This document shows positions 18,664-26,698 of a stretch of 64,000 bases of DNA, piece by piece (position 1 is the first letter of the stretch; each line of letters starts with the position of its first letter). The stretch is from Streptomyces sp. NBC_01463 (GTDB lineage Bacteria; Actinomycetota; Actinomycetes; Streptomycetales; Streptomycetaceae), in NCBI GenBank assembly GCA_036227345.1, contig CP109468.1, positions 1,736,001 to 1,800,000 of the forward strand, read 5' to 3'. The position numbers and the translations under genes are program-made. The notes under the pieces are model-generated. The model made no database searches. It saw nothing but the letters and a program-made list of their open reading frames with translations, and was not told where the DNA came from.

Positions 18664-19845
18664 TCAGCCCGGGGCGAGCCAGCCGGTGAGGATGCCGGCG
18701 AGGCGGACCAGGTCCGCGACGGCGACCCGCTCGGTGTCCTGGTGGGCGTCCTCGATCGAGCCGGGGCCGAAGACGACGAGCTCGTCGGCCAGGCCGGAGT
18801 AGCGCAGCGCGTTCGCTCCGAACGGTGCGACGGCGGGGGCGGTTCCGGCGGCCCGTGCCAGGTACTGGACGAAATCGCTGTCCGGCGGCTGGTAGAACGC
18901 GGGCGATCCGGCCCGGCCGTCGGGGGTCCGCGGCAGGAGCGAGGTCACCTTGCAGGGGACGGGGCAGGCGGCTCGGGCGATGTCCGCCAGTCGGGCCAGG
19001 ACGTCGTCGGGGTCCTCACCGGGGACGATGCGCCGGCCCACGGTGACCGAGCAGCGCTCGGGGATCACGTTGCTGCCGGTGCCGCCGGAGATCTGGGTGA
19101 CGGACACGGTGCCGTTGCCCAGTTCGGTGGCGGCGGGCAGGGCCCCGAGCCGCTCCTGTTCCGCGACGAAGGCGGCGATCACCGGTGCCATGGCCTCGAC
19201 GGCGTTCGCCCCCAGGTCGGGGCGGGCCGAGTGGCTCGCGGTGCCGTGCGCGGTCACCTCGACGAGGACGAGGCCCTTGAGGCCGTGGACCGGGCGGAAT
19301 TCGGTCGGTTCGGCCACCAGCATCCGGTCGATGCGCAGGCCGCGCTGTTCGGCCCACGGTCTGAACCGGGTCGCGCCGACCAGCCCGCCGGCTTCCTCGC
19401 CGACCGAGCCGACGAGCAGGAGGCCGTGCTCGGGTCGCAGACCGGCACGGTGCCAGGAGTCCAGCAGGGCGAGCAGGACCCCGAGGGTGGCCTTGGTGTC
19501 CAGCGCGCCCCGGCCCCAGACGCTGCCCTGCTCGATGCGCCCGTCGAAGGGCGGGTCGGTCATGCTCTCCACGGTCACGGTGTCGGTGTGGACGTCCACC
19601 ACGACGAGCCGGTCGGACCGGCCCCGGAAGAGCCCGTACACATTCGGCCGGCCGGGCAGCACCTCGTCCAGCACGACTTCCCGCGCCCCCGCCGCCTCGC
19701 ACCGGGCGGCGAGCCGGGCCGCGATCGCGCCCTCGCCGACCGGGCCGTACTCCTCGGCGCGCGGTCCCGCGTGGAGCGGGTTGACGCTGGGGATCCTGAC
19801 CAGTCCGGCCACTTCCTCCGCCAGCGTCCGCGCGCCTACGTACAT
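18664..19845 (-). CDS. M20-family metallo-amidohydrolase (ArgE/DapE-like)
   Basis: A 393-aa zinc amidohydrolase. All expected active-site elements are present: H86 and D88 in 'VDVHTDTV', D116 in 'GALDTKA', the catalytic pair E150-E151 in 'SVGEEAGG', E179 in 'LVAEPTE' and a C-terminal His in 'EDAHQDTE'. The family removes acyl groups from amino acids (N-acetylornithine, N-succinyl-DAP, LysW-linked lysine). In this cluster it probably removes a protecting acyl group or cleaves an amide of an intermediate. No recognisable Shine-Dalgarno lies close to ATG 19845, so the start is slightly uncertain. Confidence 0.87.
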   Translation of the reverse strand: MYVGARTLAEEVAGLVRIPSVNPLHAGPRAEEYGPVGEGAIAARLAARCEAAGAREVVLDEVLPGRPNVYGLFRGRSDRLVVVDVHTDTVTVESMTDPPFDGRIEQGSVWGRGALDTKATLGVLLALLDSWHRAGLRPEHGLLLVGSVGEEAGGLVGATRFRPWAEQRGLRIDRMLVAEPTEFRPVHGLKGLVLVEVTAHGTASHSARPDLGANAVEAMAPVIAAFVAEQERLGALPAATELGNGTVSVTQISGGTGSNVIPERCSVTVGRRIVPGEDPDDVLARLADIARAACPVPCKVTSLLPRTPDGRAGSPAFYQPPDSDFVQYLARAAGTAPAVAPFGANALRYSGLADELVVFGPGSIEDAHQDTERVAVADLVRLAGILTGWLAPG

Positions 19846-19882
19846 GACGTGATCACCACGTGTCCCCCAGATTGTGACAGGA

Positions 19883-19902
19883 GGGCCCGGATCTCCGGGC
19901 CC
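19883..19902 (-). terminator. Hairpin between cytidylyltransferase and M20 genes
   Basis: GGGCCCGG (19883-19890), loop ATCT, CCGGGCCC (19895-19902) form a perfect 8-bp stem 72 bases after the NeuA-like stop on the minus strand. It probably separates the FemAB-to-NeuA operon from the downstream M20 gene, or attenuates transcription. No U-tract. Confidence 0.45.
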
Positions 19903-19974
19903 TTCCCGCGGACGGTGGACCGCCGGACTGCGCCGGCCGGACGGTCCTGCTGCGGCCCGGTCGGGCCGGTGCTG

Positions 19975-20631
19975 TCAGGAAGCGTCACCGAGTTCGTACA
20001 GCCGGGCCGCCAGGTCGAACTGGGCCTGGGTGTCGATGTCGATGGTGAGGTTGGTGGCGGTGTGCCACATCGGCCGGCCGCTGACGAGGCCGAGCGTCGT
20101 GGCGACGTGCCGCGTCATGATCGAGCAGGTGAAGCCGAGCTGATAGAACGTCGGCAGTTCCTGCGAGGGCCGGTGCCAGGAACCGAACCCGAAGCCCATG
20201 GGGTTGAAGTTCCCGTCCAGGAGGTAGTCCCGCATCGGGTAGACGACGGTGATCGAGTCGGCCGCCGAGGTGTCTCTGGAGTTCCAGCTCTTGACGACCG
20301 CCTCGTGCTCGTCGAAGAACGGGTCGGTCGCGTGGCACCACATGACGTCGTCGTCGTCCGGGAGCTGCTTGCAGACCTCGTTGACCACCGACTGGAACGG
20401 ATAGGAGTTGTCGGTGAGGTGTGCGGCCCGCGGCAGGAACGTGGCCCCGTACTCCTCGGCCAGGGCGCGGGTCGACTCGTCCTCGGACGAGATGTACACC
20501 TCGCCCGGCTCGGCGATGCGGGTCAGCTTCTCGGTGAGGATGCCCAGCAGCGACTTGCCGCGCGCGAAGTCGCGGTAGTTCTTGTCGGGCACCCGGGTCG
20601 AGGAGCGCTTGGCGGGGATGACGAACTTCAT
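19975..20631 (-). CDS. NeuA-like (acylneuraminate) cytidylyltransferase family protein
   Basis: A 218-aa nucleotidyltransferase of the CMP-sialic acid/CMP-Kdo synthetase type. The N-terminal nucleotide-binding loop is 'IPAKRSSTRVPDKNYRDF'; 'EVYISSEDES' and 'VMWCHATDPFF' follow the NeuA pattern. It starts at ATG 20631, overlapping the DapA-like stop (ATGA). Family members couple CTP to a sugar keto-acid or, in phosphonate pathways, a phosphonate. No NeuB/sialic acid synthase or PEP mutase is in the window, so the acceptor is unknown. It could be an acidic hydroxy or keto product of the adjacent aldolase. Confidence 0.78.
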   Translation of the reverse strand: MKFVIPAKRSSTRVPDKNYRDFARGKSLLGILTEKLTRIAEPGEVYISSEDESTRALAEEYGATFLPRAAHLTDNSYPFQSVVNEVCKQLPDDDDVMWCHATDPFFDEHEAVVKSWNSRDTSAADSITVVYPMRDYLLDGNFNPMGFGFGSWHRPSQELPTFYQLGFTCSIMTRHVATTLGLVSGRPMWHTATNLTIDIDTQAQFDLAARLYELGDAS

Positions 20632-21548
20632 GATCCGCTCCTGTCTCCCCGGAGGGAGTCCTTTTCCTGGGGAAGCCGGTGCCGGAGTTCCGTCACCAGT
20701 TGTTCGGAGACCGCGCTGAGGGGAAGCCGGCACTCGGGCGACTGCACGAGCCCCTGGTCCGCCAGCCAGACCTTGAGGGGGGCGGGGTTGGGCTCGCCGA
20801 ACAGCAGCGGGATCCAGGAGCTGAGCGCGTTCCAGTGCTCCAGGGCCGCGGCCGCGTTCCCGCCGCGCAGCTCGTCGAAGACCCGGACGAACGACTCGGG
20901 TTCGATGTGCGCGGCGGCGAGGATTCCGCCGGCTCCGCCCAGCGCGACCGAGGCGAAGAACAGGTGGTCCTCGCCGGTGAGGACGGCCAGCCGGTCGCTG
21001 CCCTCGCGCAGCAGCTCCAGGGACTGCTTGATGTCGCCGGAGGAGTCCTTCACGCCGACGATGTGCGGGTGCCGGTCGGCGAGCGTGAACAGCGAGTCGT
21101 TGTGGAGGTTCACCCCGGTGCGGTACGGGATGTTGTAGACGATGACGTCGCGGTCGGTCTCCGACACGACGGCGTCGAAGTGGGCGATCAGTCCGCTCTG
21201 CGAGGGACGGTTGTAGTACGGGGCGGTGACCAGGTACCCGTCGACGGGCAGCCGGCCGCTGCGCCGCACCGAGGCCGCCACGTGCCGGGTGTCGTTGCCG
21301 CTCACCCCGAGGTAGAGCGGGAGCGATCCCTGTACGCAGGAGGCCACCAGCTCGACGATGCGCTCGGCCTCGTCGGCGTCGAGCACCGGGGACTCACCGG
21401 TCGTGCCGAGCAGCACGATCCCCGCGATGCCCGAATCCCGGTAGCGGGCCAGGAGTTGTTTGACCGACGCGTGGTCGACCTCGCCGTCGAGGAAGGGGGT
21501 CACCAGCGGGAGGTACACGCCGCCCGGGCGCGGATGATCCAACGTCAC
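20628..21548 (-). CDS. Dihydrodipicolinate synthase-family aldolase (DapA-like)
   Basis: A 306-aa class I pyruvate aldolase. The catalytic set of DHDPS is intact: Schiff-base Lys K167 in 'VGVKDSS', Y138 in 'VIVYNIPYRTG', R143 (substrate carboxylate), GTTGES at 48-53 and Y112 in 'APYYN'. Presence of the R-T-G motif makes it closer to true DapA than to N-acetylneuraminate lyase. It should condense pyruvate with an aldehyde such as aspartate semialdehyde or another amino-acid semialdehyde. Start GTG 21548 has CAGAGG 7-8 bases upstream; ATG 21584 (12 residues longer) is possible. Coupled to the cytidylyltransferase downstream. Confidence 0.87.
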   Translation of the reverse strand: MTLDHPRPGGVYLPLVTPFLDGEVDHASVKQLLARYRDSGIAGIVLLGTTGESPVLDADEAERIVELVASCVQGSLPLYLGVSGNDTRHVAASVRRSGRLPVDGYLVTAPYYNRPSQSGLIAHFDAVVSETDRDVIVYNIPYRTGVNLHNDSLFTLADRHPHIVGVKDSSGDIKQSLELLREGSDRLAVLTGEDHLFFASVALGGAGGILAAAHIEPESFVRVFDELRGGNAAAALEHWNALSSWIPLLFGEPNPAPLKVWLADQGLVQSPECRLPLSAVSEQLVTELRHRLPQEKDSLRGDRSGS

Positions 21549-21591
21549 GTCACAACCTCTGGCTCTGGATGGGGAGTCGGACATCGGCCCT

Positions 21592-22410
21592 TCATGGCGC
21601 ACCGTCGCCGGGGGTGTCGGTCCGCTGCCGGGCGGGCGGCGGGCCGGCGGCTCCCGCGGCGTCCGTGACGATCCGCTTGAACGCGTCGGCGTGGGCACAG
21701 CCGGCCGACGCGCCGTTCCCGCGCATCCGGTCGGTCACCCACTGGACGTCCGCCCGCGGGTCCTCGGACGTACGGAACTGGCTGCGGTGAGTGAGGACGG
21801 CGGCGACCTTGCGCTCGGCGGACCGGCTGACGTCGACGAACAGGTCGGCGTGCTCGTGGCCCGGGACCCACACCTCCGCGACGCGGTGGGCGGGCAGCCC
21901 CTCCGCCAGGAGTTCGGGGAAGGCGCGCGGGTTGCGGGCGAAGGGGTAGACGGCGTTCAGCGCCGCCTCCCCCACGGCCAGGTGGTCGGGGTGCGAGGCG
22001 CCGACCGGGAACTCGAGGGAGCGCAGCGGCTGGTGGGTGAGCACGAGTTCGGGGCGGTGCCTGCGGATCTCCCGGGTCAGGGCCAGCCGGAGCGCGGGGG
22101 TGTCGGCGAGCGTGCCGTCGGGGAGGCCGAGGAACACGACCTCGCTCACCCCCAGCGTGCCGGCCGCCTCGCGCTGTTCCGCGTACCGCGTCGCGACCAG
22201 TTCCGCCGTGGGCTCGTCGGGGTCCTCCCCACCCTGGGCGCCGTCGCTCACCACCACGTAGACGACCTGGGCGCCCTCGTCCGTGAGACGGGCGACGGTC
22301 GCCCCGAAGGCGAACTCGGCGTCGTCCGGATGGGCGGCGATCACCAGCACCCGGTGGAAGGCGCGCGGCAGCGGCAGGAGTGCGGCGGTGCCGGGGTCGG
22401 TGGGTCTCAC
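21592..22410 (-). CDS. PIG-L family zinc deacetylase/amidohydrolase
   Basis: A 272-aa LmbE/PIG-L fold enzyme. The zinc motif AAHPDDAE lies at residues 25-32 and a second 'SHPDHLAVGE' motif follows in mid-protein. The family hydrolyses N-acetyl (GlcNAc-type) or other amide groups, as in mycothiol (MshB) and antibiotic pathways. GTG 22410 overlaps the ATP-grasp stop (GTGA), so the ligase and hydrolase are co-translated. It may deprotect an amine acylated earlier in the pathway, as the M20 enzyme may also do. Confidence 0.85.
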   Translation of the reverse strand: MRPTDPGTAALLPLPRAFHRVLVIAAHPDDAEFAFGATVARLTDEGAQVVYVVVSDGAQGGEDPDEPTAELVATRYAEQREAAGTLGVSEVVFLGLPDGTLADTPALRLALTREIRRHRPELVLTHQPLRSLEFPVGASHPDHLAVGEAALNAVYPFARNPRAFPELLAEGLPAHRVAEVWVPGHEHADLFVDVSRSAERKVAAVLTHRSQFRTSEDPRADVQWVTDRMRGNGASAGCAHADAFKRIVTDAAGAAGPPPARQRTDTPGDGAP

Positions 22411-23621
22411 GGGGCGCTCGTCTCCAGGAAGTAGGCCTCGCGGATGTTCTCCAGGCGGGAGAGGACCTCGCCCTCGTCACCGGCTTCGTAGAAGACGAGT
22501 CCGGGGCTGGTGGAGGACGTGAGGTCGGCGGGGATCACGTCACCGACGGCCATGGTCATCCGGGTGCCGATCACTCCGGGGAGGGCCGCCAGGTCCGCCT
22601 CGGGGACGAGCCGGGTGATACGTCCGGGCCTGGTCGGGAAGTCGGCGTTGACCACGACGTTGTCCCGGTGCCGCGGCTCCCAGTGCGGGTCGCGGCCGAT
22701 CGAGGTGTCGAGGAACGCCTGCCAGATGTCGATGCCGTACTGCAGCCGGAGCGCTTCGGGGATGCCGCCGCCGGCCGGGCGGCAGGCCACCTCGCCGACG
22801 AGGAGTCCGCCGGGCGTCTTGAAGAGCTCCAGGTGGGTGACGCCGGACCGCATGCCGAGGGCGCGGACGACACGGGCGTGCAGGTCGAGTGCCGGGGCGA
22901 GGTCGGGGTGATCCCCGGGGAGGAAGTAGGAGCCGCTGAAGTTGTCGATCTGGCCGAGCAGGGGGGTGAAGTACCGTGCGGCCGCAGCGAATCGCACCTC
23001 TCCGTCGTGCACCACGCCGTCGCAGTGGAGTTCGGCGTCCATGGGGACGAAGCGCTCCACGATCAGGGGGATGCGGGTGCCGCGCAGCGAGTCGGCGCGC
23101 GGGGACGCCGCGAAGTCGTCGAACTCCTTGCGGGAGGTGAACGTGACGACGTCGAGGCAGCCGCCGCCGAACACGGGCTTGACCACGCAGGGCCAGCCGA
23201 CGCGGTCGGCGGCGTCAGGCACGTCGTCGAGGGCGAGGACCTGGGCGAAGTCGGTGACGGGCAGTCCGGCGTCCCGCAGGCGCTGCTTCATCAGGTACTT
23301 GTGGGAGAAGCCGAGGGCGGACTCGTATCCCAGTCCGGGCAGTCCCAGGGTGGAGCGGATGTAGCCCGCGGCGGCCTGGCTGAACTCGACGGGGGCCACG
23401 ACGTGACCGAACGGGGCGCGGCGGGCGATGGACAGGGCCGCGGCGTACACCTCTCCCGGGTCCTGGATGTCACCGACCTCGACGGTCTCGACGGAGTCGG
23501 GGAAGCGGTGCGGATGGCCGGTCTCGGCGATCACCGTGACGCGCTCCATTCCGGGGGCGTCGAACAGGCGCGCCGGCATGGCGCGGCGGCGGGAACACAG
23601 GACCAGGACGTGCGGCGTCAC
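22407..23621 (-). CDS. ATP-grasp carboxylate-amine ligase 1
   Basis: A 404-aa ligase resembling BacD-like L-amino acid ligases. The ATP-grasp core is seen as 'FSHKYLMKQRLRDAGLP' (central-domain entry), 'GWPCVVKPVFGGGC' (ATP-binding loop), 'IVERFV' and 'GEVACRPAGGG' (metal and phosphate binding). Such enzymes activate a carboxylate as acyl-phosphate and join it to an amine. GTG 23621 has GAAGGAG 7 bases upstream; the longer open frame upstream lacks homologous sequence. Next to the FemAB-like acyltransferase and PIG-L genes. Which amide bond it makes is unknown. Confidence 0.85.
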   Translation of the reverse strand: MTPHVLVLCSRRRAMPARLFDAPGMERVTVIAETGHPHRFPDSVETVEVGDIQDPGEVYAAALSIARRAPFGHVVAPVEFSQAAAGYIRSTLGLPGLGYESALGFSHKYLMKQRLRDAGLPVTDFAQVLALDDVPDAADRVGWPCVVKPVFGGGCLDVVTFTSRKEFDDFAASPRADSLRGTRIPLIVERFVPMDAELHCDGVVHDGEVRFAAAARYFTPLLGQIDNFSGSYFLPGDHPDLAPALDLHARVVRALGMRSGVTHLELFKTPGGLLVGEVACRPAGGGIPEALRLQYGIDIWQAFLDTSIGRDPHWEPRHRDNVVVNADFPTRPGRITRLVPEADLAALPGVIGTRMTMAVGDVIPADLTSSTSPGLVFYEAGDEGEVLSRLENIREAYFLETSAP

Positions 23622-23650
23622 GGAGGGACTCCTTCGGTTCGTGCGTGAGT

Positions 23651-24853
23651 TCAGGGACGCGATGCCGGAACCGGCTGTCCGGTCCTGTGCGTCGCGTCGT
23701 CCGGCAGGGTGAGCCGCCGGGCGACCTCGGCCCGGAACGCCGCGGCCTCGCGGGCGGGCATCCGGGGCAGCAGGTCGTTCAGGCACTCGGTGGAGGTGGT
23801 GTCCCTGCCGGGGTCCTTGCCCACGACCGCCCACAGCGGGCGGACGCGGGCGCCGCGGCGGCACTTGGCGTCGTAGGAGTCCATGCCCAGGTGCAGCCGG
23901 CGCAGCCCGTTGGCGTAGCAGTGGCGCAGCGGTTCGTGCACGGTGAGGTGGGCGTACTCACCGCAGCCCGTGAGGCGGGCGTAGTCGAAGCCGTTGAGAC
24001 GCACCACGAGTTCGTCGCCGGCGACGAAGCAGAGGGTGAATCCGATCAGGTCGTCACCGCGGTAGGCGGCGAACACGACGGAGCGGTCGTCCAGTTGGTC
24101 CACCTGGCGGCGGAGGAAGTCCTTGAGGTAGTCGACGGGCGCGTCGTGGCCGTACTTGCTCTGCACCTGGGCGAGGAGTCCGGCCCCCTCCTCCCAGACG
24201 TCCGACAGTTTCAGCTGCGCCGTGCGCAGGCCGCTCTCGGCGTAACGGCGCTGCTCTCCGCGGAAGTTGGTGCGTCGCTGCTTCGTGGGCAGGGCGGCGG
24301 TGAAGGCGTCGACGCTGTCGCCGGTGAGGTCCATGACGCAGTCGGCGCCGAGCAGCCGGAGCTGCACGCCGGCGTCCCCGGGGCCGGGTGCGGCCAGGCG
24401 GGCCGCCTCGGTCACGATGTCCGCGTCGTCCGACGTCAGGTAGGGCCACCACCATCTGCCTGCGGAGTGGGGGGTGTTGGCGAGTGTGTCGGTGAGGAGT
24501 GCCGCCAGGTCGGCTGCCGCCCTTCGGGGACCGGCCGACGGCTCCTTGAGCAGCCCCGAGGAGAATCCGCGCCGGCCGCCGAGGGTGAGCCGGGGCGGCG
24601 CGGGGTGCGGGGAGCCGCCGAGGACGGACTGCGCCCGGTAGTCGGCATGGCCCTCGTCGGGGTTCCAGTGCGCGGCGAGCGCGGCCACGGCCCGCCCGCC
24701 GCGGGTCAGCGTCGTGTAGCGGGGATCGGCTCCGCCCCCGGAGTCGACGAACCGCATCCAGCCCGACCCGAGATAGAGCGGTGACGTACCCGTCAGGTCG
24801 TCCCAGTCCGGGGGCGGCAGCGCGGCCGTACGAATGTTTTCCGCACTCATCAC
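23651..24853 (-). CDS. FemAB/BioF2-like GNAT-fold acyltransferase
   Basis: A 400-aa protein with a duplicated GNAT-like architecture. Readable family features include 'PTKQRRTNFRGEQRRYAESG', 'SVVFAAYRGDDLIGFTLCF', 'HLTVHEPLRHCYANGLRRLHLG' (in part) and 'DSYDAKCRRGA'. This group ('peptidogalycan biosynthesis'/BioF2-like) is related to FemX enzymes that add amino acids from aminoacyl-tRNA, some of which were recruited to antibiotic pathways. Start is ATG 24853 or 24850. It heads the long left-reading operon. It may form an additional amide bond alongside the ATP-grasp ligases, with aminoacyl-tRNA or acyl-CoA as donor (inference). Confidence 0.75.
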   Translation of the reverse strand: MMSAENIRTAALPPPDWDDLTGTSPLYLGSGWMRFVDSGGGADPRYTTLTRGGRAVAALAAHWNPDEGHADYRAQSVLGGSPHPAPPRLTLGGRRGFSSGLLKEPSAGPRRAAADLAALLTDTLANTPHSAGRWWWPYLTSDDADIVTEAARLAAPGPGDAGVQLRLLGADCVMDLTGDSVDAFTAALPTKQRRTNFRGEQRRYAESGLRTAQLKLSDVWEEGAGLLAQVQSKYGHDAPVDYLKDFLRRQVDQLDDRSVVFAAYRGDDLIGFTLCFVAGDELVVRLNGFDYARLTGCGEYAHLTVHEPLRHCYANGLRRLHLGMDSYDAKCRRGARVRPLWAVVGKDPGRDTTSTECLNDLLPRMPAREAAAFRAEVARRLTLPDDATHRTGQPVPASRP

Positions 24854-25114
24854 ATTCCCCCCAGGACTTCGGACGTGGCTTTACGACGCACAGGTCGCAG
24901 GCAGGCTGAGCAGGAACACATTCGCAGAGCGCCGGATTACCCGTGCGGGATTCGGATGATTTTTTGCGGACGCGCCACGGCGGTGTGGAAAACGTCGCTG
25001 AAGCCTCATGCGGGCGGAGAATCTACGGCGGCCGAAAGGGAGAAACATCATTAACAGGATGTTGCGCCAGCCGATTTTGCACGCTCCGATCACCGGAGAG
25101 CAAGGGGCGAAAAT

Positions 25115-25157
25115 GTGACGAGGATCACATGGGAAGATCTTTTGCTGCCGCTACGAT
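25115..25157 (+). promoter_or_regulatory. CRP-like palindrome plus -10 box for the ATP-grasp/MFS operon
   Basis: TGTGA-N6-TCACA at 25115-25130 is a perfect CRP/FNR-superfamily half-site pair. TACGAT at 25152-25157 is 21 bases downstream; with initiation near 25164 the site centres at about -41.5, the geometry of class II activation, and no good -35 is present. Streptomyces Crp sites are usually described as GTG-N6-GNCAC; this one differs at one position. A nearly identical element lies at 36003-36018 in front of the other left-reading cluster operon. The binding protein is unknown. Confidence 0.5.
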
Positions 25158-25369
25158 ACGCATGCCGACGCAGGATTCCCGTGGCTACGCACCGGAGGGG
25201 GCACGGTCCACCCGGGACAATCTGCGTCCAATCCGGACGGGGTGCCTATTACGCCACCTGTCGGACACACGCGGGATGCCCGATTTCGGGAATTCCGCTT
25301 CCCTGTCGTGGCCCGTTATTTCCCCTGACCTAAAGAGTGGCCGAAAGAAGAGGCACCGGGTCTGCCATT

Positions 25370-25408
25370 CTTTGCGGTCACCTCGCTCGCTATCGATTTT
25401 CCGCAAAG
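25370..25408 (+). promoter_or_regulatory. Leader hairpin just before the ATP-grasp 2 Shine-Dalgarno
   Basis: CTTTGCGG (25370-25377) is complementary to CCGCAAAG (25401-25408), giving an 8-bp stem with a 23-base AT-richer loop, six bases before GGAGG (25415-25419). It could influence translation of the downstream ligase, but could equally be chance pairing. Confidence 0.3.
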
Positions 25409-25423
25409 GCGGTCGGAGGAACC

Positions 25424-26698
25424 ATGCCGGAGACTCCCTTGGACGTCAGCCAGGTCACGCACGTCGCCGTGGGTCTGAGCGTGGCACTTTTGGCGGATCT
25501 TGAGCCATTGCTGCCCGCCCGCAGCGTTCTCGTGCTCGACGAGCCCGACACCATAAAGGCGCGCGACGGCCGCGCACGCGCCGCCGCGTTCAGCTGCGTG
25601 GCGGGGCTCGTCGAGGCACCCACCCAGGACGAGGCCGGGGCCGGACTCCTCGGCGGACTGGTGGCCCGCCCGCCCCGTCTGAAGGCGGTGATCCCTGCGC
25701 TGGAGTACGGCGTCGTCGCCGCGGCCGCGCTCGCGGACGCCTGGGGCGCCCTGGGCGCCGGCACGGAGGCCGCCCGGCTGCTGAGGGACAAGGCGCTGCT
25801 CCGGGAGGCGTCGCAGCGGCTCGGGATCGATCAGCCCGCCTGGGAGGTCGTCGAGGGGCCCGACGGCGTGGACCTCTTCCGCGGTCGCTTCGGCGGCCGC
25901 TGTGTGGTGAAACCGGCCAACCGGCAGGCGAGCCTCGGTGTCCGGCTGCTCGATGACGGCTCGGACAGTGCGGCCCTGTGGGCCGAGACCGCGGCCGCCG
26001 ACGAGACCCGCATGCGTGCGCGGTACGCGCTGCCGCCGAAGTACTTGGTCGAACAGCGGCTGGAAGGACCTGAGTTCAGCGTGGAGGCCTTGGTGCAGGA
26101 GGGCGAGGTGCGGTTCGCCAACGTCACGGCCAAGTCCGTCCAGCACACCGCCGTTCCGGTCGAGATGGGCCATGTGGTCCCTGCCGAACTCCCGTCCCGG
26201 ACAGCGGAGTCGCTGCTGTCGGCCACCCGCCGGCTGATGAAGGCCACGGGATTCCGCACCGGCGTCGTGCACGCGGAGTGGATCCTGCACGAGGACCGGC
26301 CGCACCTCGTCGAATGTGCCGGAAGACTGCCGGGCGACAGCATCGACCAGCTGATCAACCTCAGCTACGCCTGCAATCTGACCGAGGACTACCTGCACCT
26401 CCTCGAAGGGCAGGCCCCGGTCGACCGCGCGCCGGCCCGACGGGCCTCGGCCATCCGCTTCCTGGCCTCCGGGCCCGGACTCGTCACCGCCGTCGAGGGC
26501 ACCGCGGAAGCGGCCCGGGCCCCCGGCGTCGTGGAGTGCGAGGTCGACGTCGAGGCGGGCACCGCGGTGGGAGCGGTGACCAGTTCCTGGGACCGGCTCG
26601 GGCACGTGATCGCCGTGGGGGACGACCCCGCGGAAGCCGCCGCGCGCGCCGTGGACGCCGCCGGTCTCGTCCGGATCACCGTGGAGGCCGCCTCATGA
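25424..26698 (+). CDS. ATP-grasp carboxylate-amine ligase 2
   Basis: A 424-aa ATP-grasp protein, distinct in sequence from ligases 1 and 3. The core is seen as 'LLRDKALLREASQRLGI', 'GRCVVKPANRQASLGVRLL', 'YLVEQRLEGPEFSVEALV' and 'VHAEWILHEDRPHLVECAGRLPG' (in part), ending in a BacD/DdaF-like C-terminal domain. ATG 25424 follows GGAGG; the in-frame ATG 87 bp upstream has no ribosome site and lies in leader sequence. It is coupled by ATGA to an MFS exporter, suggesting the ligase makes a late or final peptide that the exporter removes. Confidence 0.86.
   Translation: MPETPLDVSQVTHVAVGLSVALLADLEPLLPARSVLVLDEPDTIKARDGRARAAAFSCVAGLVEAPTQDEAGAGLLGGLVARPPRLKAVIPALEYGVVAAAALADAWGALGAGTEAARLLRDKALLREASQRLGIDQPAWEVVEGPDGVDLFRGRFGGRCVVKPANRQASLGVRLLDDGSDSAALWAETAAADETRMRARYALPPKYLVEQRLEGPEFSVEALVQEGEVRFANVTAKSVQHTAVPVEMGHVVPAELPSRTAESLLSATRRLMKATGFRTGVVHAEWILHEDRPHLVECAGRLPGDSIDQLINLSYACNLTEDYLHLLEGQAPVDRAPARRASAIRFLASGPGLVTAVEGTAEAARAPGVVECEVDVEAGTAVGAVTSSWDRLGHVIAVGDDPAEAAARAVDAAGLVRITVEAAS

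Larger units (their letters stand above)
24854..25423. other. 570-bp divergent intergenic region at the heart of the cluster
   Basis: This stretch separates the left-reading FemAB-like operon from the right-reading ATP-grasp/MFS operon. It is noticeably less GC-rich than the genes and has no convincing coding frame. It contains a CRP-like palindrome (25115-25130), a TACGAT -10 box (25152-25157) and a leader hairpin (25370-25408). The predicted right-reading leader is about 260 nt, long for Streptomyces. Confidence 0.7.

Noticed and set aside
19975..20631. Phosphonate pathway suggested by the cytidylyltransferase
   Set aside because: No PEP mutase, phosphonopyruvate decarboxylase-sized ThDP enzyme or other phosphonate gene in the window.
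19975..21548. Sialic acid (nonulosonic acid) pathway from DapA/NanA plus NeuA
   Set aside because: The aldolase carries DHDPS-type Y-R-T-G residues rather than an obvious N-acetylneuraminate lyase pattern, and no NeuB, NeuC or sialyltransferase is present.
18664..26698. LysW-type amino-carrier pathway suggested by ATP-grasp plus M20 hydrolase
   Set aside because: I looked in the gaps for a short protein ending in EDWGE and for LysZ/LysY-like genes and found none, so the carrier system is unsupported.
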